From contig MBPM02000105.1 of assembly GCA_001695595.3 (NCBI GenBank), positions 124,001-188,000 of the forward strand: DNA of 64,000 nt, in the 5' to 3' direction. A program made the translations under genes and the position numbers. This DNA comes from Plasmopara viticola (Eukaryota > Oomycota > Peronosporomycetes > Peronosporales > Peronosporaceae). A model generated the notes under the pieces. That model was given only the letters and a program-made list of their open reading frames with translations. It was not told the DNA's origin and did not search any database. Of this stretch, positions 34,364-44,035 are shown one piece after another; position 1 is the stretch's first letter; each line of letters starts with the position of its first letter.

Positions 34364-34638
34364 TATTGAGGGTTACCGGTACAATCCGAACTTAAAGGGT
34401 GAGTTCTTACGGATAGGTTTTACGGTAATTACCTTAGATATGATTAGACGAGTAGGTTGATTGGAAGACCCACATGATTTATATGTGTACACATATACAT
34501 CAGGCAGTAGGAATAAGCTCCGATAAATCAATCACTTTCGAATCTCCCATCTACAACTTAAGTGTCTTCTTGGTCAATCGATCAAGAACTCCCTTCGCCT
34601 CGCCTTTTTCAAGCCTCACTCCGTCGCCACTTCCAACA
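34364..34638 (+). repeat. A7 3' LTR
   Basis: Same length as the 5' copy. Its palindrome (34475-34502) has one mismatched base. Confidence 0.93.
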
Positions 34639-34722
34639 GAGGTCTCGCAATGTTCAAGCTTGACTTCACCTCACTTTACCTCGTCACGAATGTGATGATA
34701 CTCGGTTCAATGTGCTTGGCTC
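34639..34722 (-). pseudogene. A6: RNase H tail, second part
   Basis: Minus-strand continuation of A6 across the A7 insertion: R-A-K-H-I near the B6 border, then V-K-L-E-H-C-E-T, with one internal stop. It begins with the GAGGT duplication and is cut by the B6 LTR at 34723. Confidence 0.85.
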
Positions 34723-35025
34723 TGTTGTCGAAGATGCTGGTGATGATACGCCTCGACCAGCGACTACATATCGGTAAGTATTGGTATCTGCAATCAGTTG
34801 ATGACTGACTGAGGGAGCGGGTTCAAGATGGGCAAAAGATCGGTTTCGGGATGGGAAGATGATTGCGCCCGGATGGGAAGATGATTGCGCCCGGATGGTG
34901 AAGAGTTCTGATTGGCTTAGATAAATCATTGGCTTAGAGGTAGCATGTAGTTGTGAACTAAGGACCTTTTTAAATATATTCACTTTGCATTTTGCCAACT
35001 AGTGCTCACTTCGACCTTTTCAACA
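34723..35025 (+). repeat. B6 5' LTR (B lineage)
   Basis: 303 bp, TGTTGTCGAAGATG to TTTTCAACA, with two copies of the 22-bp unit. Primer site GGTTATGAGCCC follows. Confidence 0.88.
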
Positions 35026-35029
35026 GGTT

Positions 35030-35080
35030 ATGAGCCCAAGCCCCGCTGACTCTGCCTCCCCCTTCTCTGACTCTGCCTTC
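35030..35080 (+). pseudogene. B6: 17-codon gag stub
   Basis: M-S-P-S-P-A-D-S-A-S-P-F-S-D-S-A-F, identical to the Gag start of B5, then cut by the reverse A8 LTR. The rest of B6 is not adjacent. Confidence 0.85.
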
Positions 35081-35402
35081 TGTTGGAATTTTGAAGTGGA
35101 GGGGTGGAGGAGCGAAGCTTGCGGTGAGCGAAGAGCGAAGAAGGCACTTGCGGTGTTGAATGAAGATTCGAAAGTGACTTTATTAATTTGGTCCTTAGTT
35201 CACAACTCCTTGCTACATCTAAGCCATTCATTTATCTAAGCCAATCAGAAGAACTTACCATCCGGGCGCAATCATCTTGAGTGCGCCTGTCCATGTGTCT
35301 ATTCATGACGTCATCGTTGTTTGCTTGAAACGTCGGACAGCCGCTCGTATTGGACAGCCTTGGAAACCGGAATAAAACTGAGGGAACCGGTTACCTTTAA
35401 TA
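35081..35402 (-). repeat. A8 3' LTR (reverse, mosaic type)
   Basis: 322 bp. On its own strand it starts TATTAAAGG and ends TTCCAACA. It has the B-like block at about 35189-35276, joined to a U5 resembling that of A5 (CTTCGCTCTTCGCTC, GCAAGCTTCGCTCC). The U5 partner therefore differs from that of A11. Confidence 0.87.
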
Positions 35403-36706
35403 CCCCCCCTCAATACGAGCACGCGTGAATTCCGAGAGCCCTCATCATGTCGGCATGGCGTGGTCCTGGAAGTGCCTTCGTCATGATGTCTGCCAACATG
35501 ACGGCTGTCTCGCAGTACTCCAGCTTGACTTCACCGCGTTTGACTTCATCGCGGATGTGATGGTACTTGATGTCGATGTGCTTGGCACGTCCATGGTTTA
35601 CTGGATTCTTCGTCATCTTGATGCATGACTGATTGTCTTCGAATATCTTGAATTCCGGCGTCGTCTCATTAGCAGCCGTCAGAATCTCGTACAGAAGATG
35701 ATGGATCCACTTGCCTTCTTGTATAGCTAGACTCAAAGCGATGTACTCCGCTTCGCTGGTAGAAAGCGATACGCTTGATTGCTTCTTGCTTCCCCAACTG
35801 ATGGGTGCTCCCATCAATATGAATGCGTAGCCTGAAGTCGACTTGCGGTCGGAGTGGTCGCCTGCCCAGTCTGCGTCCGAGTATGCGCGAAAGTCAACCT
35901 TGCTCCCGGGCCTAAAACAGAGTCCATGTGACTTGGTTCCTTGTAGGTGGCGAAGAATTCTCTTGACTGCAGTCCAATGCTCATCTTGAGGGTTTTCCAT
36001 AAACCGCGACGCATATCCGACGGCAAAAGCGATGTCAGGGCGAGCCGCTATCATTAGATGCATCAGTGCATCGACTGCTTCGCGAAACGGAACATTTGTT
36101 GCTGTCGACTTGTCACTTGGAAAAAGTCGAGTACTTGGGTCCGCCGGGCTCACAACGGGCTTGCTGTCGTGCATGCCGAAGCGCTTGAGAATGTCTTCAA
36201 TGTAGCGTCGCTGGCACACTGTTACACTTCCGTCAGGGTTCTTTACCAGTTCCATACCCAGGACGAAGACGCATTCACCGCTGTCCGTCATCTCAAAGCG
36301 CATCTTCAAGTCATTCTTGGTACGCGCGATAAGGTCGGTCGAGCTTCCTATGACGAGTACATCGTCGACGTAAACCAGAAGCAGTACGCAGTGGACACCC
36401 ACAATCTAAATGTATAGACTGGGATCATAGGCTGAAACTTGAAAGCCGATGGAGCACACGAATCCGTCGAAGGTCTCGTTCCAAACTCGCGAGGCTTGCT
36501 TGAGTCCATAAATCGCCTTAATCAGCTCGAGACAGTCGCAATTGTCATCGAGCTCAACCCCTTCCGGCGTCGCGCAAAACACTTGCTCCTTCATGACGCC
36601 GTACAAGAATGCTGTCACCACATCCAGTTGGTCAAGAGGCCAGTCGAAGTACCTGGCGATCGCTATGACCATTCGCAAGGTCACAAACTTGATAACAGGC
36701 GAAAAC
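35403..36706 (-). pseudogene. A8: RT and RNase H (A lineage), nearly clean
   Basis: Minus strand. RT starts at the S-P-V-I-K-F segment (36700) and runs [13 protein letters not shown] to Y-D-P-S-L-Y-I. A single lysine-to-stop change (TAG on the minus strand, near 36404) follows. The same frame then has Y-V-D-D-V-L-V-I-G and all of RNase H (S-D-A-D-W-A-G-D-H-S-D-R) to the stop at about 35410, beside a CCCCCCC tract that is the reverse polypurine tract. The N-terminal part is cut by the lone LTR at 36707. Apart from the one nonsense change, this half of pol looks intact. Confidence 0.9.
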
Positions 36707-37019
36707 TGTTGACAAGAATGCGCCTCGACAAGATACTGGTGTTGTCGAAGATGCCGTGAAAGAAACGCCTCGACCAGCGACTTCATACCGGTAAGTACCG
36801 GTATCTGCAAACAGTTGATGACTGACTTAGGGAGCGGGTTCAAGTTGGGCAAAAGATCGGTTTTCGTGATGGGAAGATGATTACGCCCGGATGGTGAGTC
36901 ATTCTGATTGGCTTAGATGAATCATTGGCTTAGAGGTAGCATGTAGTTGCGAACTAAGGACCATTAAATATATTTACTTTGCATTTTGTCAACTAGTGCT
37001 CACTTCGACCTTTTCAACA
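36707..37019 (+). repeat. Lone B-lineage LTR without matching target duplication
   Basis: 313 bp, TGTTGACAAG to TTTTCAACA. The left flank is reverse A8 RT (GCGAAAAC). The right flank is reverse B7 RT (GAACTTGG). The two flanks belong to different elements and share no 5-bp repeat. It therefore looks like the product of recombination between LTRs of two insertions rather than a simple solo LTR. Confidence 0.88.
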
Positions 37020-38436
37020 GAACTTGGTCTGACGCATTGCCACAATACCAGCAGAACGATCCTGTTCGATTTCGATGCCCAGAAAATACTTGAGATCACC
37101 TAAGTCAGTCATTTCGAAACGCTCGCTTAATGCTTGCTTAGTTGACTTGAGCATCCTGTCGTCACTGCTCGCGAGAACCAAATCATCAACGTAAAGAGCC
37201 ACAAAAATCATGTGCTGGTCATCTCGCTTCACGTACACACAATGATCGGCTTCGCACTTCTTGAATCCCAGCATAATCATGAACTTGTCAATCGTCTGAC
37301 TCCACATACGAGGGGACTGTTTCAGTCCGTAAAGCGACCGCTTGAGCTGACAAACATGATCTGGCTGGCGTTCGTCCTCGTAACCTTGTGGCTGAACCAT
37401 GTAAATGTCTTCATCGAGAGACCCATTCAAGAAGGCTGTCTTGACATCCATCTGGTGCACTTTAAGTCCGTACTTGGCTGTCAAACTGAGGAGAATCCGT
37501 ATTGAAGTAAACTTGGCCACCGGTGCAAATGTTTCATCATAGTCGATACCGTGCTTTTGCGAAAATTCTTTGGCGACAAGTCGAGCCTTGAATCGCTCGA
37601 TCCCTCCTGCTTGATTCTCCTTGACTCGAAACATCCATCGACAGCCAATAGCTTTTCGTCCTTGAGGCAACGGCACCAACGACCACGTCTTGTTTTTGCG
37701 GAGGGAGTCGATTTCCGAGTCGCATGCCTCTTTCCACTTGGCCGCGTTGCTAGATTCCATTGCCAACTTGTACGTAGTTGGCACTTCTCCCACTGAATCT
37801 ACAACAAAGGCCGCTTCAAAATCGCCATCCCCGTGAGCCACTGCTGACATCTCGTCCAGTGACATCTGTGGTCGGCTTTGGCGCTTGGGCCTTGGGGAGT
37901 CTGCAACCTTCTCTAGCGATCGCGACCGCTGAATACGCTTGCTTCCTGGTTCGACCTCCACATCCGAAGCCGAAACTTCTTCTTGCTCGCAGTCAGTCCC
38001 ATTAAATCCTGCCGAACAATCGCTTGCATCATCTTGAATAATCACTTCATTGCTGTCATAACTTCGTCTCCCACTGTCGAAGACATCCTCCATGAACTGT
38101 GCGTCGCGGCTCACAAGTACTCGACCACTCACAATTTCTTCAAAGCGGTACGCTTTTTCGTGATCCGAGTAACCAAGAAATCGGCACCGCACCGATCGAG
38201 CATCAAACTTGATCCGATTTTCCTTCGGCACTTGAACGTACGCATGGCAACCAAAAACCTTAAGGTTTGCCAGAAGCGGTTTCTTGCCGGTCCGAATTTG
38301 ATGAGGTGACATGTCGGACTTGATAGCGCGCGTTGGGCACCGATTCCGTAGGAAAGTGGCGGTCATGACGGCTTCACCCCAGTAAGACTTCGGCAAGTTG
38401 GCGTGCTCTAGCATACAGCGAGCACATTCCACAAGC
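37020..38436 (-). pseudogene. B7: integrase C-terminus and RT
   Basis: Minus-strand frame from V-E-C-A-R-C-M-L-E-H (38436) through the integrase C-terminal region (V-F-G-C-H-A-Y-V), the acidic linker, RT with D-V-K-T-A-F-L-N-G near 37440 and Y-V-D-D-L-V-L-A-S near 37190, to M-R-Q-T-K-F at 37020. No stop or shift was seen in these roughly 470 codons. The frame is cut by the lone LTR, so RNase H is absent. Confidence 0.9.
38432..38436. other. Target-site duplication of A9, paired with 43156-43160
   Basis: CAAGC on both sides of A9. Joining the flanks restores the B7 integrase text R-T-L-V-E-C. Confidence 0.93.
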
Positions 38437-38695
38437 TGTTGAATGAGCTGAAGGAGACGAAGGAAAGAAGCGAAGAGTCTACGCGGAGGAGGACCGGAGC
38501 GAAGACACTTAAGCAGGAGAAGGAATATTTGGAAGTGATTGATTTATTGGGGCTTACACTTCTATTTCTCGTAACCACTCATTCTACATAACGTAATTAC
38601 CTTAGACCGTAAAAAGTAAAAACTATGTTGAACCGCGGTTCGGATTGAACCGGGTTTGGGTTGTGTACATTACCTGAAACCCATAACCCTCAATA
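38437..38695 (-). repeat. A9 3' LTR
   Basis: Type-1 A-lineage LTR, reverse. The CGCCCCCTCAATGCG segment to its right is the reverse polypurine tract with the overlapping stop codon. Confidence 0.93.
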
Positions 38696-38702
38696 CGCCC
38701 CC

Positions 38703-41700
38703 TCAATGCGAACACGCATGTATGCCAAGCTCTTGCATCAAGTCTTTGTGGCGCGGTCCTGGTAGCCCCTTCGTCATGATGTCCGCCAGCATGATCGCAG
38801 TCTCGCAGTACTCCAACTTCACTTCACCGCGCTTGACCTCATCACGAATGTGGTGATACTTGATGTCGATGTGCTTGGCCCGACCATGATGTACCGGATT
38901 CTTCGTCATCTTGATACACGACTGGTTGTCTTCCATGATTTTTAGCTCGGGCTCCGACTTGTCCATCGCTGCAGCTAGAATCTCGCAGAGTAGACGATGC
39001 ACCCATTTGCCTTCTTGAATCGCAAGACTTAGCGCGATGTACTCCGCTTCGCTCGTAGACAACGAAACACTTGACTGCTTCTTGCTTCCCCAGCTTACAG
39101 GAGCACCCATCAGCATAAACACATAGCCCGAAGTCGACTTGCGGTCAGCATGATCTCCAGCCCAGTCCGCGTCGGAATATCCACGAAAGTCCAACTTGTT
39201 GCCAGGCTTGAAGCAAAGACCGTGCGACTTGGTTCCTTGCAGATAGCGTAGAATGCGCTTAACTGCAATCCAATACTCGGCTTGTGGGTTCTCCATGAAG
39301 CGCGAAACGTAGCCAACAGCAAAGGCAATGTCTGGACGTGTCGCGGTTGCCAAGTGCATGAGAGCACCCACTGCTTCACGAAATGGAGCATTAACTCTGG
39401 ATGTTGCGTTGCTCGAAACAAGTCGGAAACTTACGTCCGTTGGACTTATCACAGCCTTACAGTCATTCATACTAAAACGCTCGAGAATATCATCCACGTA
39501 ACGTCGCTGGCACAGAGTCAAACTGCCGTCAGCGTTGTCCACCAGCTCGATGCCCAGAACAAACGCACACTTGCCGCTGTCCGTCATTTCAAAGCGCGTC
39601 TTTAGGTCCCTTTTGATCTGCGCAATAAGTTCACTTGAGCTGCCGGTAATCAGCACATCATCGACGTACACCAGCAAAAATACACGCTTGCCGTCTGTAA
39701 CTTTGATGTAGAGGCATGGGTCGGATTGGGATACTTGGAAACCGATCGAACATACAAACTCGTCGAACGTCTCGTTCCATACGCGCGAAGCTTGTTTCAG
39801 ACCGTAAATCGCCTTCATCAACCTCAAACAATTGTGGTCACCGTCGAGCTCCATTCCTTCGGGCACCACACAATACACGACTTCTTTCATCACGCCGTAC
39901 AGAAACGCTGTCACCACATCAAGTTGATCTAGAGGCCACCCAAAGAACTTGGTCAAGCTGATCACCATTCGCAATGTCACATACTTGATAACAGGCGAGA
40001 ACGTTTCCGTGTAATCGATGCCGTATTTTGGCTTGAATCCTTTAGCCACGAGACGCGCCTTGTACTTCTCGATGGATCCGTCGGCCTTGCGCTTAATCTT
40101 GAACACCCACTTGGTTCCAATGGCTTGCTGTCCGGTGGGCAGTTTAGCTGGTCGACCACGAAGGTGCAACGAGTCCAGTTCTGCATGGATCGCCTTGCGC
40201 CAGTGAACTTGGTCAGGCCCGCTAACAGCATCTTGAAATGTCATTGGTTCTGACAGATCGCCGGCTTCGACCGCGTTTGCACTTGCTCGCCAAAAGACAG
40301 GAGGGGTGGAGTCATCACCCGATGTGGCTTTCTCTTCTTCATCCGCGGGAAAACGTGATGTCCGCTCGACTGATCTACGCTTGGCTCGACGTTCGTTTGA
40401 TCTTTCAGGAGCACTTCCTTCTTCAAGTCCAGCTCCGTGATATTCATGATTGGTGCTTGTCGAGTTGCGATCAGTATTCGTCACACCTGTACGCTCCTTG
40501 CGCTTTCCCCGCCAACTTGAAGGTCATTTGGTGAGCTGCATCCAGATCATTAATGCTTAGCGAGTCGAGGTCGAAATCGTCGTCGTCATCTTCATGGTCA
40601 CCATACTCTTATCCAAGATGCCGAAACTTGATTCGTCGAAAACGACATCACGAGTGATCACCACTTGTCCAGCCTCAACATCAAACACCCTATAAGCCTT
40701 GGACACCTCTTCATAACTCACGAAGATCCCTGCACGAGCCTTGGGGTCCCACTTGAGCCGCTTTTCTTTTGGAGTGAGAACGTAAGTCCGGCACCCAAAA
40801 ACACGCATATGTTTCACGCTTGGCTTGAACTTGTGCACAATCTCAAAAGGAGTCTTGTCGTTGATCTTGGGCGACGGAAGGCGATTCTTGATGTAGATGG
40901 CCACCATAGCAGCTTCACCCCAAAAACACTTGTCCAACTTGGCCTGGTGCAATATGCTGCGGCCGATTGTGACAATAGTCCGGATGGCGCGCTCTGCTGT
41001 GCCGTTGGTCTGATGTGCATATGGCACCGTGGTTTGCTGCTCGATGCCTTCATCCTCGTAGAAAACTTGAAGCGAGCTAGTTGCAAACTCGCGGACTCCG
41101 TCGTGTCGTACAAACTTGACCTTCTTGCCGAACTGTGTCTGCACCATTAAGATGTACTTTTTGACACAGTCTTCGCTCTCAGACTTGGCACGCAGGCAGA
41201 AACCCTTCATGCACCTGCTAGCTTCATCCACGATCAGCAAGAGATACTTGCTCCCTCCGAGAGAATTAATTTCCATGGGCCCACAGATGTCGAAGTGGAG
41301 CAGCTCAAAGATGTCATAGTTGCGCTTGTCCCGGTTGCTTGGAAATGGTTTTTGAACCATCTTTCCTTGCTGACACCCTCGGCATGCACTTGATCCACTT
41401 GTCATAATAGGCACGTTTGCATCCTTGATCATATTGGTGGTAACCACCATCTTGCGAAGCACGTCGACTGGAACATGGCCCATCCGTGCATGCAAGTCGG
41501 CACCACTGTTTCCACGTGTAGTCGCATTTACCGAGCGCTGTGCCGTGCGAAGCCAATACAGTCCATCCACGAGATCTGCTGTGGCCACCACTTGTTGCGA
41601 GGATTTCCGCGCAATGTGCATGTGTGCGCCATCAAACACAACTCTAAACTTGCAACTCTTGTTGTTCTGCGGCACAGACAGCAAATTCTTGTTCATCATC

Positions 41701-42892
41701 GGTACGTATATGGCGTTGGCGTTCCACGAGAATATACACCACGTGATGGTGACGACTCCAATGCAAAAATATGTCTTCATTCGTCCCTCGAATCCTCCGA
41801 TGTTAGGATCGAATAAAATGTTCAAGTCTGCCCATACCTGCATGTGTCGGATATCGCTTTCTTCACCGTCGGACAGAACCACTCGTTCAATGATGGTGCC
41901 AACGCCTTTGATCTCGGCCTTGTTACCGTCAGCCACCGATAGCTCGCCTTTGTCTTGTTCATTCAGCACGACAAACTTGGCCTTATTGAGATATGGTGCG
42001 TAGCACCGCTGTCGATTGCCCACATCCCTGGCATATTCTTGCCTGTTGAAAGTCCACATTCTAGCGATACAGCAAACGCGATACGGTCGTACTCGTAGTC
42101 GTCGTTGGGTCGATAGTAAATGTTGTTGGCTCCGCGTCCACGAACTTGGCCGCCGCGTCGAGCACCTCGATTGTCATCCTTTTGCTTGGTCCAGCATCGC
42201 TCCACGGAATGCCCCAATTTCCCACAATACGTGCATTGGCGAGACTCACGCTCAGCACTAAACGCCTTAGCCGCATCTTCGGTCTTGATCACCGGAGTCT
42301 TTGCGCTCTGCCGCTTGATATGCTCATTCGTTAGCACTTTTACAACGTCGTGCGTCCGCAATCCTGCGTTGCTGATCTCCAAGTTAAGAACAACGTTCTC
42401 GTGGAGACTTCGCAACAGATAGATCGCAACATCTTCATCCTCCATCTTGGCACCAATGCTGCTGAGCTTGGCGCTGATGTTGAGGACTTCGTTGCAATGG
42501 TGCATGCCGTTGTCGCCTTCCGCCATCTCCATACTAAAGAGTTGACGCTTCAAGTAGATGCGTCCAGCCTTCTGTGATCCACCGTAGAGCGTCTTGATGC
42601 GCTGCCAGGCGACCCACACTTCCTCGCAGTCATCAACCACGTGATGGTAGTCGGCCTCCATATACAAGAGCATCAGTCCGAAAGCGACGTTGCTGGTCTT
42701 GACGTACTCGTCCGCAGCGCGAGCATCGGTGAAGGTCGGAGTTACCTCTCGGTTGACCACGTGCCATACCGACTTGGTCAGGAACACGCCACGCATGTAG
42801 CGGTTCCACGTGGCAAAGTTGTCGCCGTTGAATTTTTCGATTGCGATCTTGGCCGAGACAGTGTGCGTTGAAGACATGGTCGTTGGGCTCAT
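38703..42892 (-). pseudogene. A9: gag-pol pseudogene with foreign insert
   Basis: Gag starts at 42892 (M-S-P-T-T-M-S-S) and covers the knuckle (C-T-Y-C-G-K-L-G-H) and protease D-S-G-A-T-H-H-I. A 4-nt deletion near 42000 shifts the frame. The next frame (to about 40557) covers retropepsin tail, pre-integrase and integrase. Between them, 41711-41849 holds 139 bp not found in any other copy, replacing 16 bp (net +123, frame kept). A 1-nt deletion near 40605 and a 1-nt insertion near 40510 bracket the acidic linker. The final 593-codon frame has RT (Y-V-D-D-V-L-I-T-G near 39665) and complete RNase H, with two residues missing near 40150. Confidence 0.92.
41711..41849 (-). other. Unrelated 139-bp insert in A9 pol
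   Basis: Replaces the A10-equivalent segment between G-E-E-S-D-I and Y-V-P-M-M. Read in frame it gives a hydrophobic stretch including [13 protein letters not shown]. No target duplication is seen and no related sequence was noticed elsewhere in the window. It could be filler DNA captured during break repair or during reverse transcription. Confidence 0.75.
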
Positions 42893-42896
42893 AACC

Positions 42897-43155
42897 TGTT
42901 GAATGAGCTGAAGGAGACGAAGGGAAGAAGCGAAGAGTCTGTGCGGAGGAGGACCGGAGCGAAGACACTTAAGCAGGAGAAGGAATATTTGGAAGTTATT
43001 GATTTATTGGAGCTTACACTTCTACTTCTCGTAACCACTCATTCTACATAACGTAATTACCTTAAACCGTAAAATGTAAAAACTATGTTGAACCGCGGTT
43101 CGGATTGAACCGGGTTTGAATTGTGTACATTACCTGAAACCCATAACCCTCAATA
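42897..43155 (-). repeat. A9 5' LTR
   Basis: Type-1 A-lineage LTR, reverse. It abuts the reverse primer site GGGCTCATAACC at 42885-42896. Confidence 0.93.
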
Positions 43156-43764
43156 CAAGCGTCCGATTCATTCGCTCTGCAACGCCATTTAGCTGGGGTG
43201 TGTACGGCGGTGTCAATTTCTGTACAATACCACGCTCTGCACAGAACTTCGTCATAGCGCCGTTCACGAATTCTCCGCCATTATCGCAACGAAGTGTCTT
43301 GACGCGGCGGCAAGTTTGGTTTTCCGCTAGCGCAACAAATTCTGCAAACTTGTCGGATACTTCAGACTTGTTTCTGAGCAAGAAGACAACGCAAAAATGC
43401 GACTTTTCGTCAACAAATGTAACGAAATAGCGCTTGCCTTCAAACGTTGATGATTGCATGGGACCGCACACGTCGCTGTGAATAGTCTCCAACACGTGTT
43501 TGGCACGACTTGGGGAGGAGTTCATAAAGCTCACCCGCGTCTGTTTGCCCAGCGCACAGCCCTCGCATGTTTCCCACTGAGTAGCTGTCTTGAGGTTGAT
43601 ACCAATTCCATACTTCTTCTTGACAATGGCATCTAGACCGCCGTAACCAATGTGGCCAAGTCAAAGGTGCCAGAGGTACGACGTGGTGTCCCCATGGCAT
43701 CCCGACGAACTTGTCACATTGGCTGCGTCAATATTGACAGGCGTCATGCAGAGCCTGAACAAAC
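43156..43764 (-). pseudogene. B7: protease tail to integrase segment
   Basis: Minus strand between the two nested A elements. It has the L-F-R-L-C-M-T-P-V segment, pre-integrase (D-T-T-S-Y-L-W-H-L), and the integrase core with H-S-D-V-C-G-P, D-N-G-G-E-F and A-E-R-M-N-R-T-L-V. One base differs from the expected frame near the L-W-H-L segment (43660), where the text shifts. The segment is bounded by the CAAGC and CAAAC duplications. Confidence 0.88.
43760..43764. other. Target-site duplication of A10, paired with 48376-48380
   Basis: CAAAC lies directly before TATTGAGG and directly after TTCAACA. The outer flanks join to restore the B7 text. Confidence 0.94.
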
Positions 43765-44023
43765 TATTGAGGGTTATGGGTTTCAGGTAATGTACATAAT
43801 TCAAACCCGGTTCAATCCGAACCGCGGTTCAACATAGTTTTTACTTTTTACGGTTTAAGGTAATTACGTTATGTAGAATGAGTGGTTACGAGAAGTAGAA
43901 GTGTAAGCCCCAATAAATCAATCACTTCCAAATATTCCTTCTCCTGCTTAAGTGTCTTCGCTCCGGTCCTCCTCCGCACAGACTCTTCGCTTCTTCCCTT
44001 CGTCTCCTTCAGCTCATTCAACA
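43765..44023 (+). repeat. A10 5' LTR
   Basis: Type-1 A-lineage LTR with AACCGCGGTT palindrome near 43820 and a U5 from CACTTCC (43923) to CATTCAACA. Primer site GGTTATGAGCCC at 44024-44035. Confidence 0.94.
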
Positions 44024-44035
44024 GGTTATGAGCCC
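44024..44035 (+). other. Primer-binding site of A10
   Basis: GGTTATGAGCCC, complementary to the anticodon arm of initiator tRNA-Met; Gag ATG at 44028. The same site is at 25588 (A7), 52230 (A11), 56662 (A12), 60316 (B9), and reversed at 42885-42896 (A9) and 49610-49621 (B7). Confidence 0.8.

Larger units (their letters stand above)
25313..34638 (+). mobile_element. A7: complete copia element carrying nested B5 (A lineage)
   Basis: LTRs 25313-25587 and 34364-34638 (275 bp each, four differences by eye). Target duplication GAGGT at 25308-25312 and 34639-34643. LTR ends are TATTGAGG ... TTCCAACA, so the left terminus is TA rather than TG, confirmed by the duplication. It is inserted in the RNase H tail of reverse A6. 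B5 lies inside its RT region. The polypurine tract is at 34355-34363. Confidence 0.95.
38437..43155 (-). mobile_element. A9: complete copia element, reverse, nested in B7 (A lineage)
   Basis: LTRs 38437-38695 and 42897-43155 (259 bp each, about 10 differences by eye). Target duplication CAAGC at 38432-38436 and 43156-43160. On its own strand the ends are TATTGAGG ... TTCAACA. It lies in the B7 integrase at the N-R-T-L-V segment. It faces A10, a close relative in the opposite orientation, across 609 bp. Confidence 0.95.
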
